DNA of 64,000 bases from Deltaproteobacteria bacterium HGW-Deltaproteobacteria-6 (GTDB taxonomy: Bacteria > Desulfobacterota > Syntrophia > Syntrophales > Smithellaceae). The stretch covers positions 328,696-392,695 of the forward strand of contig PHAT01000002.1 in NCBI GenBank assembly GCA_002840435.1, read 5' to 3'. Made by a program: the position numbers and the translations under genes. Positions 37,496 to 45,628 of the stretch are shown in pieces. A model generated the notes under the pieces. That model was not told where the DNA came from and did not search any database. It worked only from the letters and a program-made list of their open reading frames with translations. Each line of letters opens with the position of its first letter. Within the stretch, counting starts at the first letter, position 1.

Positions 37496-38227
37496 TTGTT
37501 CATTATCCCGGCGGTTGATATAAAAAATGGACAATGCGTCCGCCTGGCACAGGGAGATTTTGACCGCGTGACGGTCTACGCCGAAAATCCTGCGGACATG
37601 GCCAGGCACTGGGCGCAAAAAGGCGCAAAGCGGATTCATATCGTTGATCTGGACGGTTCGGTTGCCGGATTGCCGAAGAACGCGCCTATTATTCTCGATA
37701 TCGTAAAATCGGTTTCCGTGCCGATTGAAGTGGGCGGCGGCATCCGCAACATGGAAACGATCAATTATTATCTGGAAAACGGCGTATCGAGCGTGATTCT
37801 GGGAACGGCGGCCATCCAGGATGAAGAATTTGTGAAAACGGCTGCGCAAATTCACCCCGGTAAAATCATTCTGGGGATCGACGCGCTGGGCGGCGAGGTG
37901 GCTGTCCGGGGCTGGACGCAAAAGACCAGCCAAAACGCGGTTGAGTTGGCGCGGCGCTATGAGAATTGCGGGATTCAGGCTGTCGTCTATACGGACATTC
38001 AGCGCGACGGCATGGAAACAGGCGTTAATATCGAGCAGACCAGGGCCCTGGCCCAAGCCGTGTCTATTCCGGTGATTGCATCCGGCGGCGTGGCGACCCT
38101 TGCGGACATTGATGCTTTACTTGCTGTCAAAGACTGTTCATTTTATGGCGTGATTGTCGGGCGCGCGCTTTACACAGGCGCGATTGCGCTGGAAGACGCC
38201 ATAAAAAAGACATTGCAGACCTCATAG
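37496..38227 (+). CDS. hisA: ProFAR isomerase
   Basis: 243 residues, TTG start behind TAAAGGAGTTTTAC. TIM barrel with the two phosphate-binding loops VGGGIRN and ASGGVATL and catalytic Asp residues (VDIKNGQC at the start; YTDIQRDGM). Fourth step of histidine synthesis. hisH and hisF, usually nearby, are not in this window. Confidence 0.94.
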   Translation: MFIIPAVDIKNGQCVRLAQGDFDRVTVYAENPADMARHWAQKGAKRIHIVDLDGSVAGLPKNAPIILDIVKSVSVPIEVGGGIRNMETINYYLENGVSSVILGTAAIQDEEFVKTAAQIHPGKIILGIDALGGEVAVRGWTQKTSQNAVELARRYENCGIQAVVYTDIQRDGMETGVNIEQTRALAQAVSIPVIASGGVATLADIDALLAVKDCSFYGVIVGRALYTGAIALEDAIKKTLQTS

Positions 38228-38245
38228 AATAGGAGGAAGAAAAAT

Positions 38246-38587
38246 ATGGCGGATTGCATTTTTTGCAAAATCATCAAGGGGGACATCCCCTGTACGAAAG
38301 TTTACGAAGACGACGCTGTTCTGGCTTTTGATGATATCAATCCCATGGCGCCCGTGCATGTTATTCTCATTCCGAAAAATCATATTGCGACGCTGATGGA
38401 TGTTGATCCGGGCGCGGATATTACCGGACGTTTAACCGCTGCCGCGCAAAAAGTCGCCCAAATAAAAAATGTAGCCGCGAGCGGGTTCCGGACGGTGTTC
38501 AACTGTAATGCCGACGGAGGGCAGGTGGTTTTTCATCTGCATATGCATCTTCTCGGCGGCAGAAAACTTGAAGATCAGTTAGGTTAA
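38246..38587 (+). CDS. hinT: HIT-family nucleotide hydrolase
   Basis: 113 residues. Histidine triad HLHMHLLGG near the C-terminus and the N-terminal CIFCKIIKGDIP zinc-type Cys pair place it in the HinT (PKCI) branch; hydrolyses adenosine phosphoramidates. AGGAGGAAG ribosome site, 18 bases after hisA. Confidence 0.94.
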   Translation: MADCIFCKIIKGDIPCTKVYEDDAVLAFDDINPMAPVHVILIPKNHIATLMDVDPGADITGRLTAAAQKVAQIKNVAASGFRTVFNCNADGGQVVFHLHMHLLGGRKLEDQLG

Positions 38588-38603
38588 TTCGAGGTAAAAA
38601 AGT

Positions 38604-39050
38604 ATGGATATTAATGCCAAGATCAATGAAGACATGGTGACGGCGGCAAAAGCCAAAGACAAAGTCAGGCTGTCCGCTGTCCGGATGCTGAAAACGGCGC
38701 TGCACAACAAGGAAATAGATTTGATGCGTCCGCTCAATGAAACGGAAACCATGCAGATTCTGTCCGCGCTGGTCAAGCAGAGGAAAGATTCCATCGAACA
38801 GTTTGCCAAAGGGGGCAGACAGGATCTGGTGGAAAAAGAAGAGGCGGAATTGAAAATCCTGCAGGACTTCATGCCCGCTCAAATGTCGGATGAAGACGTG
38901 GAAGAGCTGATCAGGAAAGCGATTGCCGATGTCGGCGCGGTATCCGTCAAGGATATGGGCAAAGTGATGAAAGTGGTGATGCCGCAGATTACCGGGAAGG
39001 CGGATGGAAAAGCCGCCGGTGAAAAAGTGAAAGCTCTTTTGTCTCAGTAA
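38604..39050 (+). CDS. yqeY: YqeY/GatB-like tRNA-associated domain protein
   Basis: 148 residues, an all-helical GatB/YqeY domain: VRMLKTALHNKEID, QLVEKEEAEL-like segment and the C-terminal DMGKVMKVVMPQITGKADGK. Family often sits before dnaG and rpoD, as here; role in tRNA handling is presumed only. Confidence 0.9.
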   Translation: MDINAKINEDMVTAAKAKDKVRLSAVRMLKTALHNKEIDLMRPLNETETMQILSALVKQRKDSIEQFAKGGRQDLVEKEEAELKILQDFMPAQMSDEDVEELIRKAIADVGAVSVKDMGKVMKVVMPQITGKADGKAAGEKVKALLSQ

Positions 39051-39105
39051 GGGTTGATCTGAACCAGTACGAAGCAAAGAATAAAGACGGGCAAGGCAAT
39101 CATTC

Positions 39106-40869
39106 GTGCGTTTTGATGACAGCAAGATTGAAGAAATTAAAAGCAGGGTGGACATTGTTGAGCTTGCCTCGGAATATCTGACCTTAAAAAAGGCGGGCAG
39201 GAATTACTTAGGGCTTTGTCCTTTTCATCAGGAAAAAACGCCTTCGTTTACCGTCAACCGTGAAAAACAGATTTTTTACTGCTTCGGTTGCGGAGAAGGC
39301 GGCAATGCCATCACCCTGCTGATGAAAATTGCCAATAAGAGTTTTCCCGAAGCCATTAAACACCTGGCGGAAAAAACGGGCGTTATCCTGCCTTCTCGAA
39401 CCTTCGGCAGGGACGGACAGGAAAAAGAATCGCTGCACGATGAGATTATTAATTTAAATCTGCGTGTGGCGCAGCAGTTTTCGCGCAATCTTGCGTCACC
39501 TGCGGGCAAAATCGCCCGTGATTATGTGCTCAAAAGAGCTCTGAGCGATGAAACCGTCAAACAGTTCCGTTTGGGGTATGTGCCGGATACCTGGCGAACA
39601 ACGGCTGACTATATTGAAGGGGCGGGCTTGTCTTTGAAGCTGGCCGAACAGGCGGGGCTGGTCATTGCCGGCAAAGAGGGCGGCTACTATGACCGTTTCC
39701 GGGGAAGGCTGATTTTTCCGATTGAAAATGTTTTCGGAGAAATCGTGGCCTTCGGCGGCCGGATTCTGGAGGCGGGGGAACCGAAATATCTCAATTCGCC
39801 GGAGACGCCCGTCTATATCAAAGGTAAGAACCTGTATGGCCTGAACAAGGCCAAAGAGGCAATCCGTCAGAGCGGTTTTTGCCTGATTGTAGAAGGGTAT
39901 TTCGACGCCATATCCCTGTACAACGCGGGCGTCCGCAATGTGGTCGCCACATTGGGCACGGCCCTGACCAGGGATCATCTGGAGCTTTTGCGCCGCTATA
40001 CACAAAATGCCGTGGCGCTGTTCGATCCCGATACGGCCGGACGAAAGGCGCTGGACCGTTCTCTGGAATTATTTTTAGGGGCGAATATGCACGCCCGGGC
40101 TTTAATTCTCCCGGAAGGCTGCGATCCCGATGATTTTATAAAAAAGTACGGCAAGGACAAGCTTGATGAATTGATCGCGGCCGCACCCAGCATCAGTGAT
40201 TACTACATCGATAATATTCTGGGGGACGGTAAGACCTTTGAAGAAAACCGTGACCTGGTGAAAACCGCGATAGAATTTGTAGGTAAGATCGGCGATGAGA
40301 TTGAAAAAAACCTTTTTATCAAGCGTATTGCGGAAAGACTGGGCATTGATCAGGCTTTGCTGAAAAGGGAAGCGCATCGAAAAGCCGTTCATGTCCCGGC
40401 CGTCGCCGATGGTCAGAAGAAGCCGGTTAAAATAAATGTGAATCCGCTTGAAGTGAATTTGATCAGGCTGATGCTGGAGTATCCGCAAAAGACGCTGCTG
40501 GTTGAAAGTGAAAAAACGCTGGATTATTTTATGGAACCGGCGCTGAAAAGTCTGGGCGAAAAAATTGTTCGAGATTACAAACTGCTTGGTTATATTGACA
40601 TCAATGTTATTCTGGCGTCGGATGAAGATAAATTGCTTCGGGAGAATATTTATAAATTAAGCATTGAAGCGCCTCAGACCGATGAGAATATGGTGGATCG
40701 CAATTTCTCCGATAACATTCGGAGAATCAAAGAAAAATGGTATAAAGAACAAACGCGGCAGGTTCAGATTAGAATGAAGCAGGCACAGGAAAGCGATAAT
40801 AAGGAGTTGATGCGCGAGCTGACTTGCCAGATGCAGAATTTGATGCAGGAAAAGAAAGAGCTGCATTAA
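39106..40869 (+). CDS. dnaG: DNA primase
   Basis: 587 residues, GTG start. N-terminal CHC2 zinc finger (CPFHQEKTPSFTV then CFGCGEGG), central TOPRIM core (LIVEGYFDAISLY; ALFDPDTAGRKA) and a helicase-binding C-terminal domain. Makes RNA primers for replication. Part of the common yqeY-dnaG-rpoD macromolecular synthesis group. Confidence 0.96.
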   Translation: MRFDDSKIEEIKSRVDIVELASEYLTLKKAGRNYLGLCPFHQEKTPSFTVNREKQIFYCFGCGEGGNAITLLMKIANKSFPEAIKHLAEKTGVILPSRTFGRDGQEKESLHDEIINLNLRVAQQFSRNLASPAGKIARDYVLKRALSDETVKQFRLGYVPDTWRTTADYIEGAGLSLKLAEQAGLVIAGKEGGYYDRFRGRLIFPIENVFGEIVAFGGRILEAGEPKYLNSPETPVYIKGKNLYGLNKAKEAIRQSGFCLIVEGYFDAISLYNAGVRNVVATLGTALTRDHLELLRRYTQNAVALFDPDTAGRKALDRSLELFLGANMHARALILPEGCDPDDFIKKYGKDKLDELIAAAPSISDYYIDNILGDGKTFEENRDLVKTAIEFVGKIGDEIEKNLFIKRIAERLGIDQALLKREAHRKAVHVPAVADGQKKPVKINVNPLEVNLIRLMLEYPQKTLLVESEKTLDYFMEPALKSLGEKIVRDYKLLGYIDINVILASDEDKLLRENIYKLSIEAPQTDENMVDRNFSDNIRRIKEKWYKEQTRQVQIRMKQAQESDNKELMRELTCQMQNLMQEKKELH

Positions 40870-40904
40870 TACGTTAACAAATAATGAAATTTGGGGGATG
40901 CCAA

Positions 40905-42653
40905 ATGGCTAAAGAAATTCAATCCGATGAATTTAAAAAGTTGCTTTCACTGGGGGAAGAAAAAGGATATTTGACCTACGATGATGTCAATGACATGTTG
41001 CCGCCGGATCTCAACTCTTCGGATCAAATAGATGATATTATCATGCTGTTTGGAGAAAAGAATATTGATGTCATCGATACCGAACAGGGTGAAAAACTGG
41101 TGGTAAAAAAACCGGTGGAAGATATTCTGCCGTCCAAATTTCCGGAAGCTCTCGCGCTGGTTCCCGGCGCAGGCAAGACCGGAGACCCGGTGAAAATGTA
41201 CTTGCGCGAGATGGGGCTGGTCTCGCTTCTGAGCCGCGAAGGTGAAGTGGAGATTGCTAAAAAGATTGAAGAAGGCGCCCGTGAAACCATGTGGGCGATC
41301 TTCAGTTTAACGGTTTCGATAGCTGAAGTGCTCCGCATCGGTGAAAAACTGGAAACAGGTGAAATCCGCGTTAAAAACGTGGTGGATAATATTGAAGACG
41401 AAGAAGGGTTCATGGAAGAGGATGAGCATAAGGAGAGAGTGCTCAAACTGATCGCCCGCATTCGGCTTTTCAGAGACCGCAACGATGTTTTGCGCGAAAA
41501 ACTCAAATCCAAAACCATGAAGCCCAAGCAGCGCGAGTTGCTCACGGCGGAATTGCAAAAAAATACTAAAAATATCATTACGCTTTGCCGGAAGATCCGT
41601 TTCAGTAAAAAGCAGATGCATCGCTTTATTGCCCGGCTGAGATACTTTACGGATGAAATTGAACGATCCGAGCGTGTGATCAATCAATTTAAAAAAGAAT
41701 CAGGCTTGACGATCACGCAGATGGAAAAAGCCTGGTCGAAAATGAGAAAGTCCAAACAGGACGAGAAGCAGGCGGCGAAAGAAGCGAAAGTTTCCATTGA
41801 ATGGCTGCATCGCAGTCATGACGCGATCACGGAAGCTCAAAAGCGCATCAAGCATATTGCCAAGGAAGTCGGCATTCATACGGCAACGTTGAAAATGGTT
41901 GTAGAATCCATAGAAGACGGCGAGGCAAAAGCGGAAATAGCAAAGAGAAAACTGGTGGAGGCTAACCTCAGGCTGGTGGTCAGCATTGCCAAGAAATATA
42001 CCAACCGCGGCTTGCAGTTTCTGGATCTGATTCAGGAAGGCAATATCGGTTTGATGAAGGCGGTTGATAAATTTGAATATCAGCGCGGCTATAAGTTTTC
42101 GACTTACGCGACCTGGTGGATCCGGCAGGCCATTACGCGTGCGATTGCCGATCAGGCTCGTACGATTCGCATTCCTGTTCACATGATCGAGACGATCAAC
42201 AAACTGATTCGGACATCACGTTACCTGGTGCAGGAGCTGGGGCGCGAACCGACCCCGGAGGAGATCGCCACCAAAATGGAATATCCGCTGGAGAAGGTGC
42301 GCAAAGTTTTGAAAATTGCCAAAGAACCGATTTCTCTGGAAACGCCGATCGGCGAGGAAGAGGACAGCCATCTGGGTGATTTCATCGAAGACAAAAAAAT
42401 CATGTCTCCTTCGGAAGCCACGATCAGCATGGATCTGGCGGATCAGACGCGTAAAATTCTGTCCACGCTTACCCCGCGTGAAGAAAAGGTGCTGCGTATG
42501 CGTTTCGGGATCAGCGACCGTCTGGGCGTGGTGGGGCCGGAGAGCGGCGCGCCTGTGGAACTGTTGTCACCGGATGTCGATGAACCGGAGCTGATCGAAG
42601 AGGAACCGCCTAAAAAAATAAAGAGTTCTTCTCGAAAACGAGCGGCAAAATAA
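40905..42653 (+). CDS. rpoD: RNA polymerase primary sigma factor, lacking region 4.2
   Basis: 582 residues from the ATG at 40905 (GGGGGATGCC upstream). Regions 1.1, 1.2 ([20 protein letters not shown]), the non-conserved insert, 2 ([33 protein letters not shown]) and 3 are normal for a group 1 sigma factor. Region 4.1 reads [15 protein letters not shown] as usual, but the expected helix-turn-helix (TLEEVG...TRERIRQIE...LRHPSR) is absent. Instead 45 unrelated residues follow: acidic ([13 protein letters not shown]), then basic (SSSRKRAAK). The alternative frames do not encode region 4.2 either. Such a protein should bind core and -10 elements but not -35 boxes. Confidence 0.9.
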   Translation: MAKEIQSDEFKKLLSLGEEKGYLTYDDVNDMLPPDLNSSDQIDDIIMLFGEKNIDVIDTEQGEKLVVKKPVEDILPSKFPEALALVPGAGKTGDPVKMYLREMGLVSLLSREGEVEIAKKIEEGARETMWAIFSLTVSIAEVLRIGEKLETGEIRVKNVVDNIEDEEGFMEEDEHKERVLKLIARIRLFRDRNDVLREKLKSKTMKPKQRELLTAELQKNTKNIITLCRKIRFSKKQMHRFIARLRYFTDEIERSERVINQFKKESGLTITQMEKAWSKMRKSKQDEKQAAKEAKVSIEWLHRSHDAITEAQKRIKHIAKEVGIHTATLKMVVESIEDGEAKAEIAKRKLVEANLRLVVSIAKKYTNRGLQFLDLIQEGNIGLMKAVDKFEYQRGYKFSTYATWWIRQAITRAIADQARTIRIPVHMIETINKLIRTSRYLVQELGREPTPEEIATKMEYPLEKVRKVLKIAKEPISLETPIGEEEDSHLGDFIEDKKIMSPSEATISMDLADQTRKILSTLTPREEKVLRMRFGISDRLGVVGPESGAPVELLSPDVDEPELIEEEPPKKIKSSSRKRAAK

Positions 42654-42655
42654 TA

Positions 42656-42682
42656 TTGACAAGCGCCGGAATTGGGTATAAC
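42656..42682 (+). promoter_or_regulatory. Possible tRNA promoter
   Basis: TTGACA (42656-42661) and TATAAC (42677-42682), spacer 15 bases, about 50 bases before the tRNA. The spacer is two bases short of ideal, so the call is tentative. Confidence 0.4.
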
Positions 42683-42732
42683 TCAACAAAACTTGATTCC
42701 GGCGTAATATATGTGGATGCAGAAAAAAGGGC

Positions 42733-42808
42733 GGGCCTATAGCTCAATTGGTAGAGCCACCGGCTCATAACCGGTAGGTCCCTGGTTCGATTCCAGGTGG
42801 GCCCACCA
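42733..42808 (+). tRNA. tRNA with CAU anticodon (Met elongator or lysidine-type Ile2)
   Basis: 76 bases with encoded CCA. Acceptor GGGCCTA pairs with TGGGCCC (one G-U); D arm AGCTCAATTGGTAGAGC, anticodon stem ACCGG/CCGGT around CTCATAA (anticodon CAU), T arm CCTGGTTCGATTCCAGG. The GGGCC acceptor end resembles tRNA-Ile in this group, so it might be the Ile2 species whose C34 is modified to lysidine; elongator Met cannot be excluded. Confidence 0.95.
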
Positions 42809-42965
42809 AATTTCGTAATTATGGACCATTAACGATGACCGAAAAAACACGATTTTTACAAACAAGGAGTTGTTGCGATACGGCTGTTGATTTGACTGCC
42901 GTGACAAGACCAATCAAATTGTCATGCCACGGCACACAGAATCAGGCACATGAACAGGCTATCTG

Positions 42966-42998
42966 AAAATGCACCCCCAACAGGTGCATTTTTTTTTA
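42966..42998 (+). terminator. Rho-independent terminator downstream of the tRNA
   Basis: AAAATGCACC (42966-42975) and GGTGCATTTT (42983-42992) form a 10-base stem with a 7-base loop, followed by a run of T to 42998. Confidence 0.9.
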
Positions 42999-43014
42999 GT
43001 TCGACTCAAATTTC

Positions 43015-43255
43015 AGAAGCGAAGCGCGCTGAAATTTGTTAGTCGAACTTATCCCGCGGAGCCATGCGAAGCGGGGTTAGCGACACCGCATTCAGAAGCG
43101 AAGCGCGCTGAGAAGCGAAGCGCGCTGAAATTTGTTAGTCGAACTTATCCCGCGGAGCCATGCGAAGCGGGGTTAGCGACACCGCATTAAGAAAGCGAAG
43201 CGCGCTGAAATTTGTTAGTCGAACTTATCCCGCGGAGCCATACGAAGCGGGGTTT
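43015..43255. repeat. Tandem repeat, three copies of an approximately 80-base unit
   Basis: Unit beginning AGAAGCGAAGCGCGCTGAAA and containing GTTAGTCGAACTTATCCCGC then GGAGCCATGCGAAGCGGGGT occurs from about 43015, 43111 and 43190, nearly identical in each copy; a 17-base partial copy sits at 43094-43110. The unit itself contains short palindromic parts. Frames running through it are repeat-encoded and not credible proteins. The third copy is truncated. No gene is supported from 42809 to 43348. Confidence 0.85.
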
Positions 43256-43348
43256 AATGGCGCCTTTTCAGAAATGAAATGCAGTAAAAATTATGCCGGG
43301 CGAACGATACCGCACAGCGGTGATTAAAGTACCAAAAGGAGAAAATGG

Positions 43349-44068
43349 TTGAAAGAAAAAATTTTGTTATTAATCAGTTTACAGGAGTGTGATTCGCAAT
43401 TGGTCAAACTTTCCGCGAAGAAAATTAAGCTGCCGGAAAAGATTGGCAAGATGGAAGAACAATTTCAACTTTACAGGGAAAGTGTTGAGCAGAATAAAAG
43501 AAAGTATGAGGAACTCAAAACCCGGCGCGCCGAATGTGAAGCCAGGATTAAAAAACTCAATGACGGGATGATCAAGACCAAGGAAAAGCTGCTGGAAGTT
43601 AAGAACAATAAGGAATACCAGGCCATGCTCAAGGAAATTGAAACAGCCGAGAAAACCCGCGGCGAAGTCGAATCCCAGATTATCTCACTCATGGATGAGA
43701 TGGATAAACTCTCCGGGCTGGTGAAAAAAGATGAGGAAACATTAAAGCAGGCCGAAGTCAATCATCAGGAGGAAAAGAAAATTATCGAGGATGATCTGAA
43801 CGCTGTTGATGAAGATACGGCCATCTGGACGGAAAAGCGAGACGGCTTGCAAAAGTCTATTCCCGCAGATCTCCTGAGCAAATATGAAAAAGTCAAAAAG
43901 CGCAATAACGGCGTCGGTGTTATTGCCGTGTGGAAGGCCGTTTGCGGTGGTTGCCATATGAATATCCCGCAACAGTTGTACAATGAACTTCAGCGTTCCA
44001 ATGAATTGCTCAGTTGTCCCAACTGTAACCGGATCATGTATTTTCATGATCAGGAAAAGTCCGCCTAG
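43349..44068 (+). CDS. Coiled-coil protein with C-terminal C4 zinc ribbon (DUF164 type)
   Basis: 239 residues, TTG start behind AAAAGGAGAAAATGG; the ATG four bases upstream is in a frame that closes after 15 codons. Residues 10-175 are a long antiparallel coiled coil; the C-terminal part has CGGCHMNIP and CPNCNRIMY, a four-Cys zinc ribbon. This is the widespread CdsZ/DUF164 family near RNase H-like genes, proposed to interact with nucleic acids or DNA-bound proteins. Followed six bases later by the RNase H gene. Confidence 0.88.
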   Translation: MKEKILLLISLQECDSQLVKLSAKKIKLPEKIGKMEEQFQLYRESVEQNKRKYEELKTRRAECEARIKKLNDGMIKTKEKLLEVKNNKEYQAMLKEIETAEKTRGEVESQIISLMDEMDKLSGLVKKDEETLKQAEVNHQEEKKIIEDDLNAVDEDTAIWTEKRDGLQKSIPADLLSKYEKVKKRNNGVGVIAVWKAVCGGCHMNIPQQLYNELQRSNELLSCPNCNRIMYFHDQEKSA

Positions 44069-44074
44069 CCATTT

Positions 44075-44485
44075 ATGGAAAACAAAACAGTCAAGTTATT
44101 CAGCGACGGCGCCTGCCGCGGCAATCCGGGTCCGGGAGGCGCCGGTGCCGTGATCACCGATGAAACGGATCATATTCTCTGGGAGGGTAAGGAATACCTG
44201 GGCCATTGTACGAACAACATTGCCGAATATAAAGCTCTGATCCTGGGATTAAAAGGTGCGCTGGCGCAGGGATTCAATCAGTTGGACGTTTATCTGGATT
44301 CAGAACTGCTGGCCAACCAGATCAATGGTTCTTATAAAGTCAAAAATGAAAATTTGAAGATCTTGATGCAGGAAGTCCGCCGCCTGCTTTCTTCTTTTGG
44401 ATCCGTCAGGGTCAAGCATGTGTTGCGCTGCCACAATGCGCAGGCGGATAAACTGGCTAATCTGGCCATTGATGAATATAGGTGA
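44075..44485 (+). CDS. Ribonuclease HI-family protein
   Basis: 136 residues. Catalytic residues of the RNase H fold are in place: Asp in LFSDGACRGNPGPGG, Glu in NNIAEYKALI, Asp in VYLDSELLANQ and Asp/Asn near HNAQADKLANLA. It belongs to the short RnhA-like family that degrades RNA in RNA-DNA hybrids. Probably co-transcribed with the zinc-ribbon gene. Confidence 0.92.
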   Translation: MENKTVKLFSDGACRGNPGPGGAGAVITDETDHILWEGKEYLGHCTNNIAEYKALILGLKGALAQGFNQLDVYLDSELLANQINGSYKVKNENLKILMQEVRRLLSSFGSVRVKHVLRCHNAQADKLANLAIDEYR

Positions 44486-44611
44486 ACATAAAAGGTTCAG
44501 CGGTTCACGGCGCGGGGATACAGGTTAAAAGGTTCAGGCGTAAGATCTACGATTTGTCTTTAAGTTTACTTGAAAGAAAATCCAATCAATTGTAAGATAA
44601 TAACCAGGCCG

Positions 44612-44940
44612 GAGAAGATCAGATGATCGCTGGCAGATTTTGTCTGCCGGAGGAAAGTCCGAGCTCCACAGGGCAGGATGGTCGCTAACGGCGACTGGGG
44701 GCGACCCCAAGGAAAGTGCCACAGAAAATATACCGCCCGAGGCGTTTAGCCCAGGGTAAGGGTGAAATGGCGAGGTAAGAGCTCACCGCTTTTCCGGTGA
44801 CGGAAAAGGCATGGTAAACCCCATCCGGAGCAAGACCAAATAGGAGAACGTTCGGCGGGCAACTGCCGTCCCAGATGAATGATCATTGCCGTGTCGAGGG
44901 TAACCGAAACGCGGAACAGAACTCGGCTTATGATCTTCTC
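44612..44940 (+). ncRNA. rnpB: RNase P RNA (class A)
   Basis: The ends GAGAAGATCA and TGATCTTCTC pair as helix P1. Conserved cores are visible: GGAGGAAAGTCCGAGCTCC, ACAGGGCAG, AGGAAAGTGCCACAGAAA, GGTAAGGGTGAAATGGCGAGGT-like region, ATGGTAAACCCCATCCGGAG, CAAGACCAAATAGG and GCGGAACAGAACTCGGCTTA. Length about 329. Processes 5' ends of pre-tRNAs. It lies on the plus strand between the RNase H gene and a convergent AtpZ-like gene. Confidence 0.95.
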
Positions 44941-44962
44941 TTGTGCCTGTTTTAAATAAAGC

Positions 44963-45220
44963 TTATAAACCAAGTCCCCTCTTTTGCGCTTCTTTATACA
45001 GCATCCATATGCAAAGACCGATGGCGAGAAAGAAAGAGCCGAGCATGAATTTCGGTGTTGTTTCCAGAATTTCATCGACAAGATAACCGACCCAAAGGAA
45101 CAGAAATGAGGACACGACCATGGCGAGCCCCCAGGCTGATAACATTAAAATACCGCTCAGCCTGTTGAAACGATCGCCGTCTTCCTTTGGTTTTTTTCTT
45201 CCGATCAGGTAACCCTTCAT
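44963..45220 (-). CDS. AtpZ/AtpI-like small membrane protein
   Basis: 85 residues from ATG 45218-45220; a TTG three codons upstream is possible. Two membrane segments (LSAWGLAMVVSSFLFLWVGY and LGSFFLAIGLCIWML) with the conserved LVDE-containing loop between them match the AtpZ/AtpI group encoded near ATP synthase genes, thought to assist Mg2+ supply or c-ring assembly. It shares the strand with the atpE gene about 1.8 kb upstream of it. Confidence 0.7.
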   Translation of the reverse strand: MKGYLIGRKKPKEDGDRFNRLSGILMLSAWGLAMVVSSFLFLWVGYLVDEILETTPKFMLGSFFLAIGLCIWMLYKEAQKRGLGL

Positions 45221-45303
45221 TGCACTCAATCAACTCTAATATATGAACATGAAAACGTGTTTAATATACTTTTATGTCTGAGCGGCGATTGCGCAGGCAA
45301 AGA

Positions 45304-45507
45304 TTAATCTACTTGAATGAGGCTTATTAATTTTTTTATCAAGTCTAATCCCGGCTCCGTAAAGATTGCCACCAGCATGAAGAAGAGAATGAAGACGACG
45401 ATCAGCTCAACGTTTCGCACTTTCCGGTATTTTCTTTTTACGATGAGGAGAATCACGCTGACGGCAATCAACACAGATAAATGCACGAAGGGAAAAAAAG
45501 GTTTCAT
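45304..45507 (-). CDS. Small two-helix membrane protein, unknown
   Basis: 67 residues, AACGGGAGAGTGGA leader before the ATG. Two hydrophobic helices (FVHLSVLIAVSVILLIV and ELIVVFILFFMLVAIF) separated by a basic loop RKYRKVRN. Not recognised. Its place between the AtpZ-like gene and a strong terminator suggests its own transcription start. Confidence 0.55.
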   Translation of the reverse strand: MKPFFPFVHLSVLIAVSVILLIVKRKYRKVRNVELIVVFILFFMLVAIFTEPGLDLIKKLISLIQVD

Positions 45508-45580
45508 TCCACTCTCCCGTTCATAAGATAATTTATTTTGATATTAAGAAAATCCGGAATGTTGTCAAGGCAAATAAAAA

Positions 45581-45606
45581 AAAGGCCGAATCGAAATTCG
45601 GCCTTT
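45581..45606 (-). terminator. Terminator of the Cache-protein gene
   Basis: AAAGGCCGAA and TTCGGCCTTT form a perfect 10-base stem with a six-base loop; on the minus strand a long T-run follows. It lies 22 bases after the stop of the Cache gene. Confidence 0.92.
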
Positions 45607-45628
45607 TGATTAATTGAGCAAAAGTCAA

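Noticed and set aside
42969-43190. 73-codon frame in the tandem repeat
   Set aside because: Its protein simply repeats the DNA repeat (SRTYPAEPCEAGLATPH twice); no ribosome site.
43015-43255. CRISPR array
   Set aside because: Units are directly adjacent without distinct spacers and about 80 bases long; no cas genes nearby.
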